A DNA stretch of 64,000 nt from Palsa-1033 sp963735455 (GTDB lineage: Bacteria > Chloroflexota > Limnocylindria > Limnocylindrales > CSP1-4). Positions 1-8,116 of the stretch are shown here, in pieces. Where the stretch lies: positions 1,240,001 to 1,304,000 of the forward strand of contig CAVTKZ010000002.1 of assembly GCA_963735455.1 (NCBI GenBank). Reading direction: 5' to 3'. The notes beneath the pieces are model-generated. The model saw only the letters and a program-made list of their open reading frames with translations, was not told where the DNA came from and searched no databases. Position 1 is the first letter of the stretch; every line of letters begins with the position of its first letter. Made by a program: the position numbers and the translations under genes.

Positions 1-96
1 GCACGAGGCGAACTTCACGATTCCGATCCGGGGGCGCTTGACGGTATCCGCCCGGGCCCCACGGCGATCAAGCGTGATCAGCTGCAGGGGCTCCAT
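1..96 (-). CDS. [NiFe]-hydrogenase small (delta) subunit, 5' end only
   Basis: Only the first 32 codons are in the window; the gene leaves by the left edge. The ATG ends at 96 and overlaps the TGA of the upstream hydrogenase gene by 4 nt (ATGA), so translation is probably coupled. The visible peptide ends in KRPRIGIVKFASC. This fits the K-F-A-S-C-D-G-C-Q segment that starts the small subunit of group 3 [NiFe]-hydrogenases, where the cysteines bind the proximal [4Fe-4S] cluster. The preceding gene encodes the matching diaphorase/ferredoxin subunits, which supports the call. The large subunit would be expected further left. Assignment to group 3b rests on the operon layout and is inference. Confidence 0.72.
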   Translation of the reverse strand, partial: MEPLQLITLDRRGARADTVKRPRIGIVKFASC

Positions 97-2081
97 CACA
101 GCCCCTCCCTCCCGAACGCCGTGCCGAGCTCATCGATCGAGAAGACCGGACCGTCGCGGCAGACGAAGAACGGCCCCAGCTGGCAATGCCCGCAGGTCCC
201 GACGCCGCAGGCCATGTTGCGTTCGAGGGTCACCCAGATCGCCGCCGGATCGACGCCCCGGCCGCGCAGGGCCGTCGCCGTAGCCGCCATCATTCGCTCC
301 GGCCCGCACACGAAGGCCGTCACCCGGCTGCCGTCCCAGGTTGCCTGGTCGAACAGGTGGGTCACGATCCCGACCTGACCGAGCCAGTCGGGCCCGGCGC
401 GGTCGACGATCTCGGCGACCTCGAGGTCGGCTCGGCCGGCAAGCGCATTCATCTCTGCCGTGAACAGCCGATCGGCCGGGGTCCGAGCGCCAAGGTAGAG
501 ACGCACCGCGCCGAAACGGGCTCGTTCCGCGAGCACGGCCTCGATCACCGGCCGGAGGGGCGCGAGCCCGACGCCGCCCGCGACGATCACCACGTCGCCG
601 CCCATGGCCGACTCAACTGGCCAGCCCCGACCCAGCGGGCCCCGCAGCGCGACCTGCGCGCCCGCTCCCAGGGCCACGATGGCCGCAGTCGCCGGTCCAG
701 CCGAGCGGATGGTGAGGTCGAATCCGTTGGAACGGATCCGGGAGATCGAGATCGGGGGCGCGGCGAATGCCGGCAGCTCGACCATCACGAACTGGCCCGG
801 ACGGGCGGCAAGCAGTGCCGGGTCCGAAGTTGCCATCATGAGCGTGACGGTATCTGCAGTTTCGCGGGTGACCGATGCAACCGTTGCCGTCACGTGCCGG
901 GCGGCCTCGACGACCGCCAGCGCGGCCGGTGCCCGCCCCTCGACCGGCGCCGGTGGCCACGGGATCGGCCCTCGCGGAGCATTCGGTGGGGCGATCGCAG
1001 CGAGCTCCTCGCGGACATCGATCCCGACCGGACACCAGGCAACGCACCGGCCGCAACCGACGCAGCCACTCGAACCGAACTGGTCGAACCAGGTCGAGAA
1101 CTTGTGGGTCAGCCACTGGCGGTAGCGATCCTTGACCTTTGGCCGGAAGTTGGCGTCCCCGGCGACCCGACCAAAGCCGAGACTGAAGCAGCTGTCCCAG
1201 TGCCGGTCGGTCGTCGCCTCAAGGCCATCGAGATCGGAGGCAACCCCGACGCTGGTGCAGAAGCAGGTTGGGCACACCAGGGTGCAGTTGGCACAGGCGA
1301 GGCACCGTTCCCCGACCTGCTCCCAGCGCGGCGAGTCCAAGGCGGCCCGAAGGCGCTCGGGCAGCCCTGCGGCGGCCACCGGCTCACCGATCTTGGTTCG
1401 GACAGCGGCAACCTGCTCGGTCGCTCGGTCCATCTCGGCCGGCTCGGCCGGGCGCAGATGGAGACTGGACAGGACCTCCGCGCCGGCCGGACTCCCGCTC
1501 CGCACGATGAAGCCTTCGTCGAGCTCAGCCAGGATCAGGTCGGCGCCACCATTGACTTCCGGGCCCGTGCCCATCGAGGTGCAGAAGCAGGTGCTGGTTG
1601 CCGCGGCACACTCGACGGCGACGACCATGGCCGCCTCGCGCCGTCCGATATGGTCGGCGTCACCAAGGGGTCCGGCCCGCATCACCCGTTCCTGGATGCC
1701 GAGGGCCGCGATCTCGCAGGCTCGCACCCCGACGAAGGCCAACCGGCCCGGCTCGCCGGCAGCGGGCTCGACTTCGACCTGCACCCCGTCCCGGCGCGAG
1801 CGTGTCAGCGGGACGAAGGACGGGTGGGTGTAGCGCTTCCACGAGGTCACCGGCAGGACGTAGTCGAAAGATCGGTCGGCACCGGTCTCGCGCAGACGGT
1901 AGCTGCCCGGAGCGGTGTCCGTCTCCCAACCCGTCGGCAGCTCGGCAGGACTGCGCAGCTCGTCATAGACGACCGCCCCGTCCGCCACGGTGGGCCCCAC
2001 GATGCGGCGCCCATCAGCGCTCAGTGCCGCGAACAGCCGGACGAGCTCGGCCCGGGGCAAGAACGCCGCGGGTTCGCTCAC
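96..2081 (-). CDS. fused hydrogenase beta/gamma subunit (HydB-HydG type)
   Basis: 661 aa. Start taken as the GTG at 2081 because it overlaps the TGA of the upstream gene (GTGA); an in-frame extension to 2192 lies inside that gene. Residues 1 to about 370 resemble the beta subunit of sulfhydrogenase-type group 3 hydrogenases, with ferredoxin-like cysteine groups CLACANCTLVCPTCFC and CVGCGRCVAWCP. Residues from about 400 to the end are a ferredoxin-NADP reductase-like gamma subunit: FAD-binding region (ARPGQFVMVELP, then PPISISR), an NAD(P)-binding glycine motif (VAGGVGLAPLRP) and a C-terminal [2Fe-2S] group CGVGTCGHCQ. The protein would pass electrons between NAD(P)H and the NiFe core. Beta and gamma are usually separate proteins, so the fusion is notable. 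No stop/start pair is obvious at the junction, but frameshift errors occur elsewhere in this window. Confidence 0.85.
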   Translation of the reverse strand: MSEPAAFLPRAELVRLFAALSADGRRIVGPTVADGAVVYDELRSPAELPTGWETDTAPGSYRLRETGADRSFDYVLPVTSWKRYTHPSFVPLTRSRRDGVQVEVEPAAGEPGRLAFVGVRACEIAALGIQERVMRAGPLGDADHIGRREAAMVVAVECAAATSTCFCTSMGTGPEVNGGADLILAELDEGFIVRSGSPAGAEVLSSLHLRPAEPAEMDRATEQVAAVRTKIGEPVAAAGLPERLRAALDSPRWEQVGERCLACANCTLVCPTCFCTSVGVASDLDGLEATTDRHWDSCFSLGFGRVAGDANFRPKVKDRYRQWLTHKFSTWFDQFGSSGCVGCGRCVAWCPVGIDVREELAAIAPPNAPRGPIPWPPAPVEGRAPAALAVVEAARHVTATVASVTRETADTVTLMMATSDPALLAARPGQFVMVELPAFAAPPISISRIRSNGFDLTIRSAGPATAAIVALGAGAQVALRGPLGRGWPVESAMGGDVVIVAGGVGLAPLRPVIEAVLAERARFGAVRLYLGARTPADRLFTAEMNALAGRADLEVAEIVDRAGPDWLGQVGIVTHLFDQATWDGSRVTAFVCGPERMMAATATALRGRGVDPAAIWVTLERNMACGVGTCGHCQLGPFFVCRDGPVFSIDELGTAFGREGL

Positions 2082-2554
2082 CACGGCGCGGCTCCGGCAC
2101 GATAGAGATCGAGGAGCTGCGTCCGGGTGGCGACAAGCCGGCGCGAGACGCTGACCAGAAGGCGCTCCAACAGCGCCGCGGCGAGCTCGCAATCCGCGGC
2201 CAGGCCTTCGCGGAGGGCCTCGCCGTCGAAGACGATGGCCGTGCTATCGACGACCGCGACGCCGGTCGACGTGGCGATTGGCTGGGGCAGGACGGCCGAC
2301 CAGCCATAAACGTCGCCGCCATGGACCGTGAGGATCGTCCGGTCCTGGCCACCCGGGACAGCGAGCCGGAGGGCTATCCGGCCACTGATCACCACGCCGA
2401 GGGTGTCGCACGGCTGGCCCTCCTGGACCACGGCGGTGCCGGCGGGGATTTCGACATACCGGCCCAGCCGCGCCAGGTGATCGAGGGCGCCCGGGCCCAG
2501 GCCCGCGGTAAACCACGTCTCCCTGAGCGCTGCCTGCACCGCATGGGTTGTCAT
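2078..2554 (-). CDS. cyclic nucleotide-binding domain protein, no HTH
   Basis: 158 aa; start ATG at 2554 (MTTHAVQAAL). The chain is one cNMP-binding beta-barrel: EIPAGTAVVQEGQPCDTLGVV, VISGRIALRL, then HGGDVYGWSAVLP where the phosphate-binding cassette is expected. A helix (ELAAALLERLLVSVSRRLVA) follows and the protein then ends. The Crp-type DNA-binding winged helix is absent, so it is not a normal Crp/Fnr regulator. It is the first gene of the hydrogenase operon and overlaps the fused subunit gene by 4 nt. Single-domain proteins of this type occur upstream of other group 3b hydrogenase operons; a role in sensing or assembly is inference. Confidence 0.8.
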   Translation of the reverse strand: MTTHAVQAALRETWFTAGLGPGALDHLARLGRYVEIPAGTAVVQEGQPCDTLGVVISGRIALRLAVPGGQDRTILTVHGGDVYGWSAVLPQPIATSTGVAVVDSTAIVFDGEALREGLAADCELAAALLERLLVSVSRRLVATRTQLLDLYRAGAAPW

Positions 2555-2581
2555 GCCGGTATCGTGCCAATCGCCCGAGGT

Positions 2582-2603
2582 GGTCCACGAGGGCCATTGG
2601 ACC
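2582..2603. promoter_or_regulatory. candidate operator in the hydrogenase/Usp divergent promoter
   Basis: The 160-nt gap between the divergent cNMP-binding gene (start 2554) and Usp gene (start 2714) contains an inverted repeat, GGTCC (2582-2586) and GGACC (2599-2603), around the core GGGCCATTGG (2591-2600). The same 10-mer core recurs at 8068-8077 in the other divergent promoter of this island. It may be the site of the neighbouring DevR-like regulator. That is inference from two copies only. Confidence 0.3.
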
Positions 2604-2713
2604 TGCTTCGAGGTGACCCTCGGCCGTCGTATGGTCCCGACGCCTAGCGCATCCTCGGTATCGCGGCCCGGCCCAATCGCGGGCTCGCCTGCCGCGGCGA
2701 AAGGAGCAGCGTG

Positions 2714-3115
2714 ATGAAGAAGATCCTGATTGCCTATGACGGTGGCGATGCGGCGCGGCGCGCGCTCGACCTGGCCGCCGAAATGGCCCACAAGTTCGGC
2801 GCCGCGGTTGGCGTTGTCAGCGTCGTGCCCGTCCACGCCGGCCGCGTGCCGGTCGATCCCTGGGATGATCGGGACGTCCACACGACCGAGCTCGCCGAGG
2901 CGCTCCGCCTGCTGCGCGCGCAGGGCATCGAGCCGGTGATGTATGAGCCTGCCGGAGACCCGGCCGCGACGATCGAAAAGATTGCCGAGGAAGGCGAATT
3001 CGACATGGTGGTGGTCGGCTCGCGTGGCCTGGGCCTCCTCTCCCGCGCCCTCCAGGGCAGCGTCTCGGAGCACGTCGCAACCCACTCCCGGACGACCGTG
3101 GTCGTGGCCCGCTGA
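2714..3115 (+). CDS. universal stress protein, UspA family
   Basis: 133 aa from ATG 2714; AAGGAG at 2701-2706 sits 7 nt upstream, which favours this start over the adjacent GTG at 2711. The N-terminus KKILIAYDGG is the first beta strand and Asp of the Usp fold. The C-terminal ATP-binding loop is GSRGLGLLSRALQGSVSEHV (G-2x-G-9x-G-S). It is a cytoplasmic single-domain, probably ATP-binding Usp. It is transcribed divergently from the hydrogenase operon. Usp proteins are typical members of DosR-type hypoxia regulons, and a second Usp lies next to the sensor kinase at 8.1 kb. Confidence 0.92.
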   Translation: MKKILIAYDGGDAARRALDLAAEMAHKFGAAVGVVSVVPVHAGRVPVDPWDDRDVHTTELAEALRLLRAQGIEPVMYEPAGDPAATIEKIAEEGEFDMVVVGSRGLGLLSRALQGSVSEHVATHSRTTVVVAR

Positions 3116-3138
3116 AGTCACGATTGAGGAGCTGCGAG

Positions 3139-3366
3139 ATGGCACTCGGATCTGGATCGATCGCCGCCGAGGCCGCTCGACGGGGAATGACCGCCGACGA
3201 GATTGCCGCGGCGGGTCATGAAGACCTCCGACTGGAACAGGCGCGGCTCGACGAGGCCGATCTCCAAGACCTCGAACGCGCCGACTACTACGGTGCAGCC
3301 CCTCGGAGTCCGAAGCCACGCGGGGCCTTGGCCCGACTGGTCGATCTCCTTCGGCCAGCGGCCTGA
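3139..3366 (+). CDS. small hydrophilic protein of unknown function
   Basis: 75 aa. ATG 3139 is chosen because GAGGAG (3126-3131) lies 7 nt upstream; the gene follows the Usp stop by 23 nt, so the two are probably co-transcribed. The protein is acidic-helical in the middle (LRLEQARLDEADLQDLERAD) with a GMTADEIAAAG motif and a basic C-terminus; no signal peptide or membrane segment. I do not recognise a family. The ribosome-binding site and position support a real gene. Confidence 0.6.
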   Translation: MALGSGSIAAEAARRGMTADEIAAAGHEDLRLEQARLDEADLQDLERADYYGAAPRSPKPRGALARLVDLLRPAA

Positions 3367-3382
3367 CGGCACTGACCCTGGC

Positions 3383-4381
3383 TTAGTCGGGGATCAACAC
3401 CGCCGCTCCAGCCACTTCGCCGGCGTCAAGCCGGCGAAGTGCTTCGTTGCCCGCCGACAGCGGATGGATCTCGATCTCGGAAGTGAAGCCCTTCTGGGCC
3501 GCGAGGGTCATGAACTCGGCGGCGTCGCGACGCGTGACGTTCGCGACCGAGCGGATCGACCGCTCCCACCACAAATCGTCAAAGCTGAAGGCGGGGATAC
3601 CGTCGAGGTGAATGGCGTTGATCACCACGATCCCGCCGCGCTGAACCGCGCGGAGCGCATCGATCACCACCGCGCCGGCGGGCGTGAAGGTAACGGCGGC
3701 ATCGAGGAGCTCGGGCGGTGGGTCGCCGTAACCTCCGACCGACGAGGCGCCAAGCGCCAGCGCAGCCTCGAGATCACGACCTGATCGCGACGCGACATGG
3801 ACCTCGCAGCCCCAGGCCCGGGCGACCTGGATCGCCTGGCGTGCTGATGCCCCGAAGCCGTACAGGCCCAGGCGCCCACCCGGCTGGATCCCACTGAGGC
3901 GGAGCGCCCGGTAGCCAATCACCCCGCCGCACAGGAGCGGCGCGGCCGCGATGTCTTCGAGCTCGTCCGGGATACGGGCCGCGACATCGGCCCGGACGGT
4001 CAGGAACTGGGCAAATCCGCCGTCGTGGTCCCAGCCTGTGAAGACGGCCGCTTGGCACAGGTTCTCCTGACCTCCCAGGCAGAACCGGCAGGTCCCGTCG
4101 AATCCTGCGAGCCAGGTCGTCCCGGCTCGTTCGCCGATGGCCCAGCCGGTCACCCCGGCCCCGATGGCGGTAACGATGCCGACGGCCTGGTGACCCGGGA
4201 TGAGCGACGACTTGTGCGGAGGCAGGTCGCCAATTGCGATCTGGAGATCGGTCCGGCACACGGCGCACGCCCGCACCGACAGCAGGATCTCGCCCGGGCC
4301 GGGTGATGGCACTGCGATGTCGACCAGCTCGAGGGGTCCGTCCCGGACCGGCCGCGGCCGGCGGACCACGAGGGCCTGCAT
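3383..4381 (-). CDS. zinc-dependent alcohol dehydrogenase (MDR family)
   Basis: 332 aa from ATG 4381 (MQALVVRRPRP). Medium-chain dehydrogenase/reductase oxidising or reducing an alcohol/aldehyde with NAD(H). The catalytic zinc ligands are in CAVCRTD and GHQAVG. The Rossmann segment is LGLYGFGASARQAIQVARAW. The structural-zinc lobe keeps only three cysteines (GTCRFCLGGQENLC); the usual first Cys position is Asp. The gene follows the acetyl-CoA hydrolase/transferase gene by about 35 nt on the same strand. Together they suggest fermentative turnover of acetyl-CoA to ethanol and acetate in low oxygen. The substrate cannot be read from sequence. Confidence 0.88.
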   Translation of the reverse strand: MQALVVRRPRPVRDGPLELVDIAVPSPGPGEILLSVRACAVCRTDLQIAIGDLPPHKSSLIPGHQAVGIVTAIGAGVTGWAIGERAGTTWLAGFDGTCRFCLGGQENLCQAAVFTGWDHDGGFAQFLTVRADVAARIPDELEDIAAAPLLCGGVIGYRALRLSGIQPGGRLGLYGFGASARQAIQVARAWGCEVHVASRSGRDLEAALALGASSVGGYGDPPPELLDAAVTFTPAGAVVIDALRAVQRGGIVVINAIHLDGIPAFSFDDLWWERSIRSVANVTRRDAAEFMTLAAQKGFTSEIEIHPLSAGNEALRRLDAGEVAGAAVLIPD

Positions 4382-4415
4382 GCGGCCGGGCTCCGACGCC
4401 GACGACCGGACGGTG

Positions 4416-5693
4416 TCAGCCGAGGCCAAGCCGGCGAGCCTCCGACCTCAGGCGATCGCGGTGGTCCGGGTGGGCAATCGCGATGAGGGCGGCTGCCCGT
4501 TCGCGCAAGCTCCGGCCGAACAGCTCGGCGATGCCCCACTCCGTCACGATCGTTCGCACGTGGGCTCGGGTCGTGACCACGCCGGCCCCGGGCGTCAGGA
4601 TGCGGACTGATCCGCGAGATGGTCCCGCCGGCCGCGGTCGATGGCAGGGCGATGATCGCCCGGCCCTCGCTGGGCCAGGGCAGCGCCCTCGGACGAAGTC
4701 CATCTGGCCGCCGACTCCGCTGTAGATCCGGGAGCCGATCGAGTCGGCGGCGACCTGGCCGCTCGAGATCGACCTCGATGGCCGAGTTGATCGCGGTCAT
4801 CGCCCGGAACGAGCGGATCACGTGAGTGTCGTTGGTGAAGTCGACCGAGCGCATCTCGACCATCGGGTTGTCGTCCACGAAGTCGTACAGTCGCCGGGCT
4901 GCCCATCACGAACGCGGCCACGATCTTGCCCCGGTTGCGCTCCTTGCGAGCGCCGGTCACGACGCCCCGCTCGACCAGGTCGACGACGGCGTCGGTGAAC
5001 ATCTCGGTGTGGATGCCCAGGTCGTGATGATCGACAAGGGCGAGGGCGGTGGCCGCCGGGATTGACCCGATCCCGAGCTGGATCGTCGCGCCGTCCGGGA
5101 CGAGTTCGGCCACGTAGCGCCCGATCTGCCGCTCGACCTCGCCGATCGAGCCGATCGGCTGTTCGTAAGGCGAGACCTCCACCTCGACGGCCAGATCGAT
5201 GCTGTCCACGTGGATGAAGCTCTCGCCGAGGGTTCGAGGCATCGCCCGGTTGAACTGGACGATGACCGTCTTCGCCGCCCGGATCGCGGCATGCATCGCC
5301 TCGACGGAGACGCCCAGCGAGCAGAAGCCGTGGGCGTCCGGCGGGGTCGCGTTGACGAGTACGGCGTCGAGGGCCAGGGCGCCCTGGTCGAAGAGCTGGG
5401 GCACCTCGGACAGGAAGACCGGCACGTAGTCGGCTCGGCCGTCGTTGACCGCGGCCCGGGCATTCGGGCCCGACGAACAGCGCCCGATGGCGGAAGTGGC
5501 CGGCCATCTCCGGCGCGAGGTGCGGTCCGGGACCCTCGATGTGGAGGTGGATCATGCCCACGTCCCGGAGCTCGGGCGCGCGAGCGACGAGGGCGTCGAG
5601 CAGGACCGACGGCGCAGCGGCCGCGCAGTGGACGTAAACCTGCTGGCCGCTCGTGATGCCGGCGACGGCCTCTTCGGCTCGAACGATCCGCAT
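4416..5693 (-). pseudogene. acetyl-CoA hydrolase/transferase family gene, broken by about six frameshifts
   Basis: Read with frame changes, the minus strand from ATG 5693 (MRIVRAEEAVAG) to the TGA at 4416 gives one continuous acetyl-CoA hydrolase/CoA-transferase protein of about 423 aa. Segments include DAVLVNATPPDAHGFCSLGV, LQLGIGSIPAAT-type text (IQLGIGSIPAATALALVDHH), FTNDTHVIRSFRAMTAINSA, IIALPSTAAGGTISRISPH and GVVTTRAHVRTIVTEWGIAE. Frame breaks fall near 5465, 4900, 4763, 4690, 4675 and 4610. Each is explained by one extra base, and removing six bases restores a multiple of three. No stop codon interrupts the corrected frame, so sequence error is more likely than real decay. It would move CoA between acetyl-CoA and a carboxylic acid or release acetate. 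Confidence 0.82.
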
Positions 5694-5833
5694 CGGCCCA
5701 GCGTACGTGATCCTCAGCGGCCCGGGCAGTGGCGATCGGCCCGGCCGGAATGGGTCCTTCAGCCCTGCCAACCGATGCGGCCGCGGGGGAGGATGGCCGT
5801 GGTGACGTGGTGCGGTCGTTGAGGAGGCCAGCG

Positions 5834-6223
5834 ATGATGAAGACGTGGGAGCAGGGTCGCTGCGCGGCGATTGCCGATGGAGTGGTGACCGCCTATGCCC
5901 GCGATCAGGTCCGGAAGGCGCTCTATGAGGCGATCATGGTCGGCCTGGACTGCGGCCCCTGCGCACTACCCGCGGGCGAGGATCGTGAATGGATCCGAGC
6001 GGCGATCGCGCGGCCGCTCGATGAGACGACGGGAGTCGCCCTGGCGACGCTCAGGTCAGCTGTCCGACGGGCGCTGGAGCAGGCCCCGCCGGTCTTCTCG
6101 ATCGGCTGGAACGCGATCACCGACTGGTCGCCCTTGGGATCGAGTAGGCGGCTCAGCTGCCTCGCCCGGGACCACGCACCTTGGCCATGTAGGCCGCCGC
6201 CTGGGCGCGACGCTCGAGGTTGA
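5834..6223 (+). CDS. small protein of unknown function beside the two-component genes
   Basis: GAGGAGG at 5821-5827 precedes ATG 5834 (a second ATG follows at 5837), giving MMKTWEQGRCAAIADGVV. The middle is helical, with a CGPC motif (GLDCGPCALPAGEDREW) and an Arg/Ala-rich second half; no membrane segment. The frame runs to 6223 and so overlaps the 3' end of the convergent response regulator by 71 nt, which is unusual. The last 25 or so codons may be out of frame and the true end may lie near 6146. I do not recognise the family. It is divergent from the acetyl-CoA hydrolase gene. Confidence 0.5.
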   Translation: MMKTWEQGRCAAIADGVVTAYARDQVRKALYEAIMVGLDCGPCALPAGEDREWIRAAIARPLDETTGVALATLRSAVRRALEQAPPVFSIGWNAITDWSPLGSSRRLSCLARDHAPWPCRPPPGRDARG

Positions 6224-6834
6224 GCTTGCCCAGGATCGAGCTGACGTAGTTCTTGACCGTCTTGTCCGACAGGAAGACCTCGGCCGGCGATCTCCTTGTT
6301 CGTCTTGCCCTCGGCGACGAGGAGCAGGATCTTCTGCTCCTGCGCCGTCAGCTGCGCCAGCTCGTCCGGTTGGTCCGCGGTAGCAATCCGGCGAACGCGT
6401 TCAAGGACCCGGCCGGTGACGGCGGGGTCGAGCAGCGATTCACCGCGGCCCACCGCCTCGAGCGCGGCAACCAGGTCACGGGCCCGGGTCTGCTTGAGCA
6501 GGTAACCGCTGGCGCCCGCAATGATCGCGGACAGGACGGCATCCTCGTCGGGGTAGCTCGTGAGCATGACCACCCGCGTTTCTGGCATCTCGCCGCGGAT
6601 CTCGCGGCATGCCTCGACGCCTGAGCCGTCGGGCAGCCGGACGTCCATCACGACGAGGTCCGGCCTGAACCGGCGGGCAGCCTCGACTGCTTCGGCAACG
6701 GTCCCTGCTTCGGCCACGACGCTGAACTCGGGCCGTCGCCCGAGGACGGCCACGAGGCCCTGGCGGACGACCTCGTGATCGTCAACGATCAGCAGGGTCC
6801 ATGGCCTCCCCGTCGACGCTTCAGCTTCGGGCAT
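6153..6834 (-). CDS. NarL/DevR-like response regulator, one frameshift
   Basis: Receiver domain: LLIVDDHEVVRQGLV, phospho-acceptor Asp in VVMDVRLPDGSG, and the Lys in YLLKQTRARDL. The LuxR-type HTH begins LTAQEQKILLLVAEGKTNKE. The frame then breaks near 6290: removing one C restores EIAGEVFLSDKTVKNYVSSI and a stop at 6153, giving 226 aa. A C-terminal LGKLNLERRAQAAAYMAK matches the DevR/DosR dimerisation helix region. It starts inside the last codons of the sensor kinase gene (14-nt overlap). By analogy with DevR it may control the surrounding Usp, hydrogenase and fermentation genes; that is inference. Confidence 0.87.
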
Positions 6835-8020
6835 CGGGACTCCTCTGTGCAGACATCTGCTCGACGGCGATCGTCACCTGGGTCCCCTGCCCCGGCGCGC
6901 TTTCGATCGTAACAGCCGCCCGGATCCGGGCGGCCCGTTCGCGCGTGTTGGCCAGGCCCTGGTGGCCGAGCTTGCCAACTCGGGAGGGGTCGAAGCCGAT
7001 CCCGTTGTCGGCGATCCGCAGCTCGTAACCGCGACCGTTGTGGACGGTCAGCTCGATCGCGGCGCGGCTGGCCTTCGAGTGGCGGACGATGTTGCTGAGC
7101 GACTCGCTCACGATTGCCAGCAGGTTGCCGGTAACCTCCGCCGAAGGCTCCGGCACTGGAACCGGCAGGTGCAACTCCAGGTCGATCATCGTGTTGTGGC
7201 GGTATTCGTCGACGAGCGACGCAAGCCCAGTGCCGAGCGAGGCGCCTTCGAGCAGCTCGGGCCGCAGCCCGAAGATGAAGTTGCGGATGTCCTGGATCGC
7301 CAGGTGGATCGAATCGATCGCCCGCTCGACCCGCTCCCCGGCATCGGCCGGGTCTTCCTGCATCAGGTCGGGGACGTCCTCGAGGGACAACCCGACCGCG
7401 TACAGGTTCTGGATGATCCCGTCGTGGAGGTCCTTCGAGATCCGCTCCCGTTCGTCGACCACGGCCAGGCGCTGGAGCTGCTCATGCAGCCGGGCGTTCT
7501 CCATCGCGATTCCGGCGTGCAGGGCGAACGTCTCGACGAGCGCCTGATCGTCGTCGCCGAACTCGGCCGCCCCGATCTTGTTCGTGAGGTAAAGCCGGCC
7601 GACCGAGGTCGAGTTGACCGTGATCGGGACGCCCAGGAAGCTGGCCATGGGCGGGTGGTTGGGCGGGAAGCCGTAGCGATGGACGTCGACGTTGAGGTCG
7701 GGGATCCGGACGGATCGGTTCTCCCGGATGATCAGTCCGAGCAGGCCGTGGCCCTCGGGCAGCGGACCGATCGCCCGGCGCGTGGCGTCGTCCATGCCGC
7801 TCGTGATGAATCGCTCGATATGGCCGGCCGCGTCGTTGATCCCCAGCGCGGCGTATTGGGCGCCGACGAGCGGGCGTAGCTGATCGACGATCACCTGCAG
7901 CGCCTCGTCGACCGACTTCAGGGCAGCGATGCTGCGCACCGCCGCGTCGAGGCCGGCCTGGACCTGGCGTGCGTCGTGCATGGCAGCCGTTGTTCGTCTC
8001 GTGGCCATGCCCGCCATCAT
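6821..8020 (-). CDS. GAF-domain sensor histidine kinase, DevS/DosS-like
   Basis: About 399 aa from ATG 8020 (alternatives 8017, 8008). One GAF domain occupies residues about 30-175 (VGAQYAALGINDAAGHIERF to FALHAGIAMENARL). It is followed by a HisKA_3 dimerisation helix with the phospho-acceptor His in RISKDLHDGIIQNLYAVGLS and an HATPase domain (SESLSNIVRHSKAS; ADNGIGFDPSR; TVESAPGQGTQ-like end). No transmembrane helix is visible, so it is cytoplasmic. DosS of Mycobacterium has two GAF domains; this protein has one, and haem binding cannot be read from sequence. It overlaps and precedes its response regulator. The promoter is shared with the divergent Usp gene. Confidence 0.9.
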   Translation of the reverse strand: MMAGMATRRTTAAMHDARQVQAGLDAAVRSIAALKSVDEALQVIVDQLRPLVGAQYAALGINDAAGHIERFITSGMDDATRRAIGPLPEGHGLLGLIIRENRSVRIPDLNVDVHRYGFPPNHPPMASFLGVPITVNSTSVGRLYLTNKIGAAEFGDDDQALVETFALHAGIAMENARLHEQLQRLAVVDERERISKDLHDGIIQNLYAVGLSLEDVPDLMQEDPADAGERVERAIDSIHLAIQDIRNFIFGLRPELLEGASLGTGLASLVDEYRHNTMIDLELHLPVPVPEPSAEVTGNLLAIVSESLSNIVRHSKASRAAIELTVHNGRGYELRIADNGIGFDPSRVGKLGHQGLANTRERAARIRAAVTIESAPGQGTQVTIAVEQMSAQRSPDARS

Positions 8021-8067
8021 ATGGTCCGCCTGATCGCCCGACCGCCTGCTGCTCGGCCCGCCCGATC

Positions 8068-8077
8068 GGGCCATTGG
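8068..8077. promoter_or_regulatory. second copy of the GGGCCATTGG candidate operator
   Basis: Located between the divergent kinase gene (start 8020, 48 nt away) and Usp gene (start 8117, 40 nt away). It repeats the 10-mer at 2591-2600, and GGTCC follows at 8083-8087 as a possible second half-site. Low-confidence candidate for autoregulation by the DevR-like protein. Confidence 0.28.
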
Positions 8078-8116
8078 TCACTGGTCCGGCAGACCCGGGA
8101 CGGCAATGATCCTGAC

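Noticed and set aside
186..2105. Long plus-strand open frame opposite the hydrogenase gene
   Set aside because: It is a GC-rich antisense frame with Arg/Ala/Gly-rich nonsense translation and no start site; the minus strand encodes clear hydrogenase motifs. Similar long antisense frames over polA, dnaE, uvrA, uvrB and recJ are rejected for the same reason.
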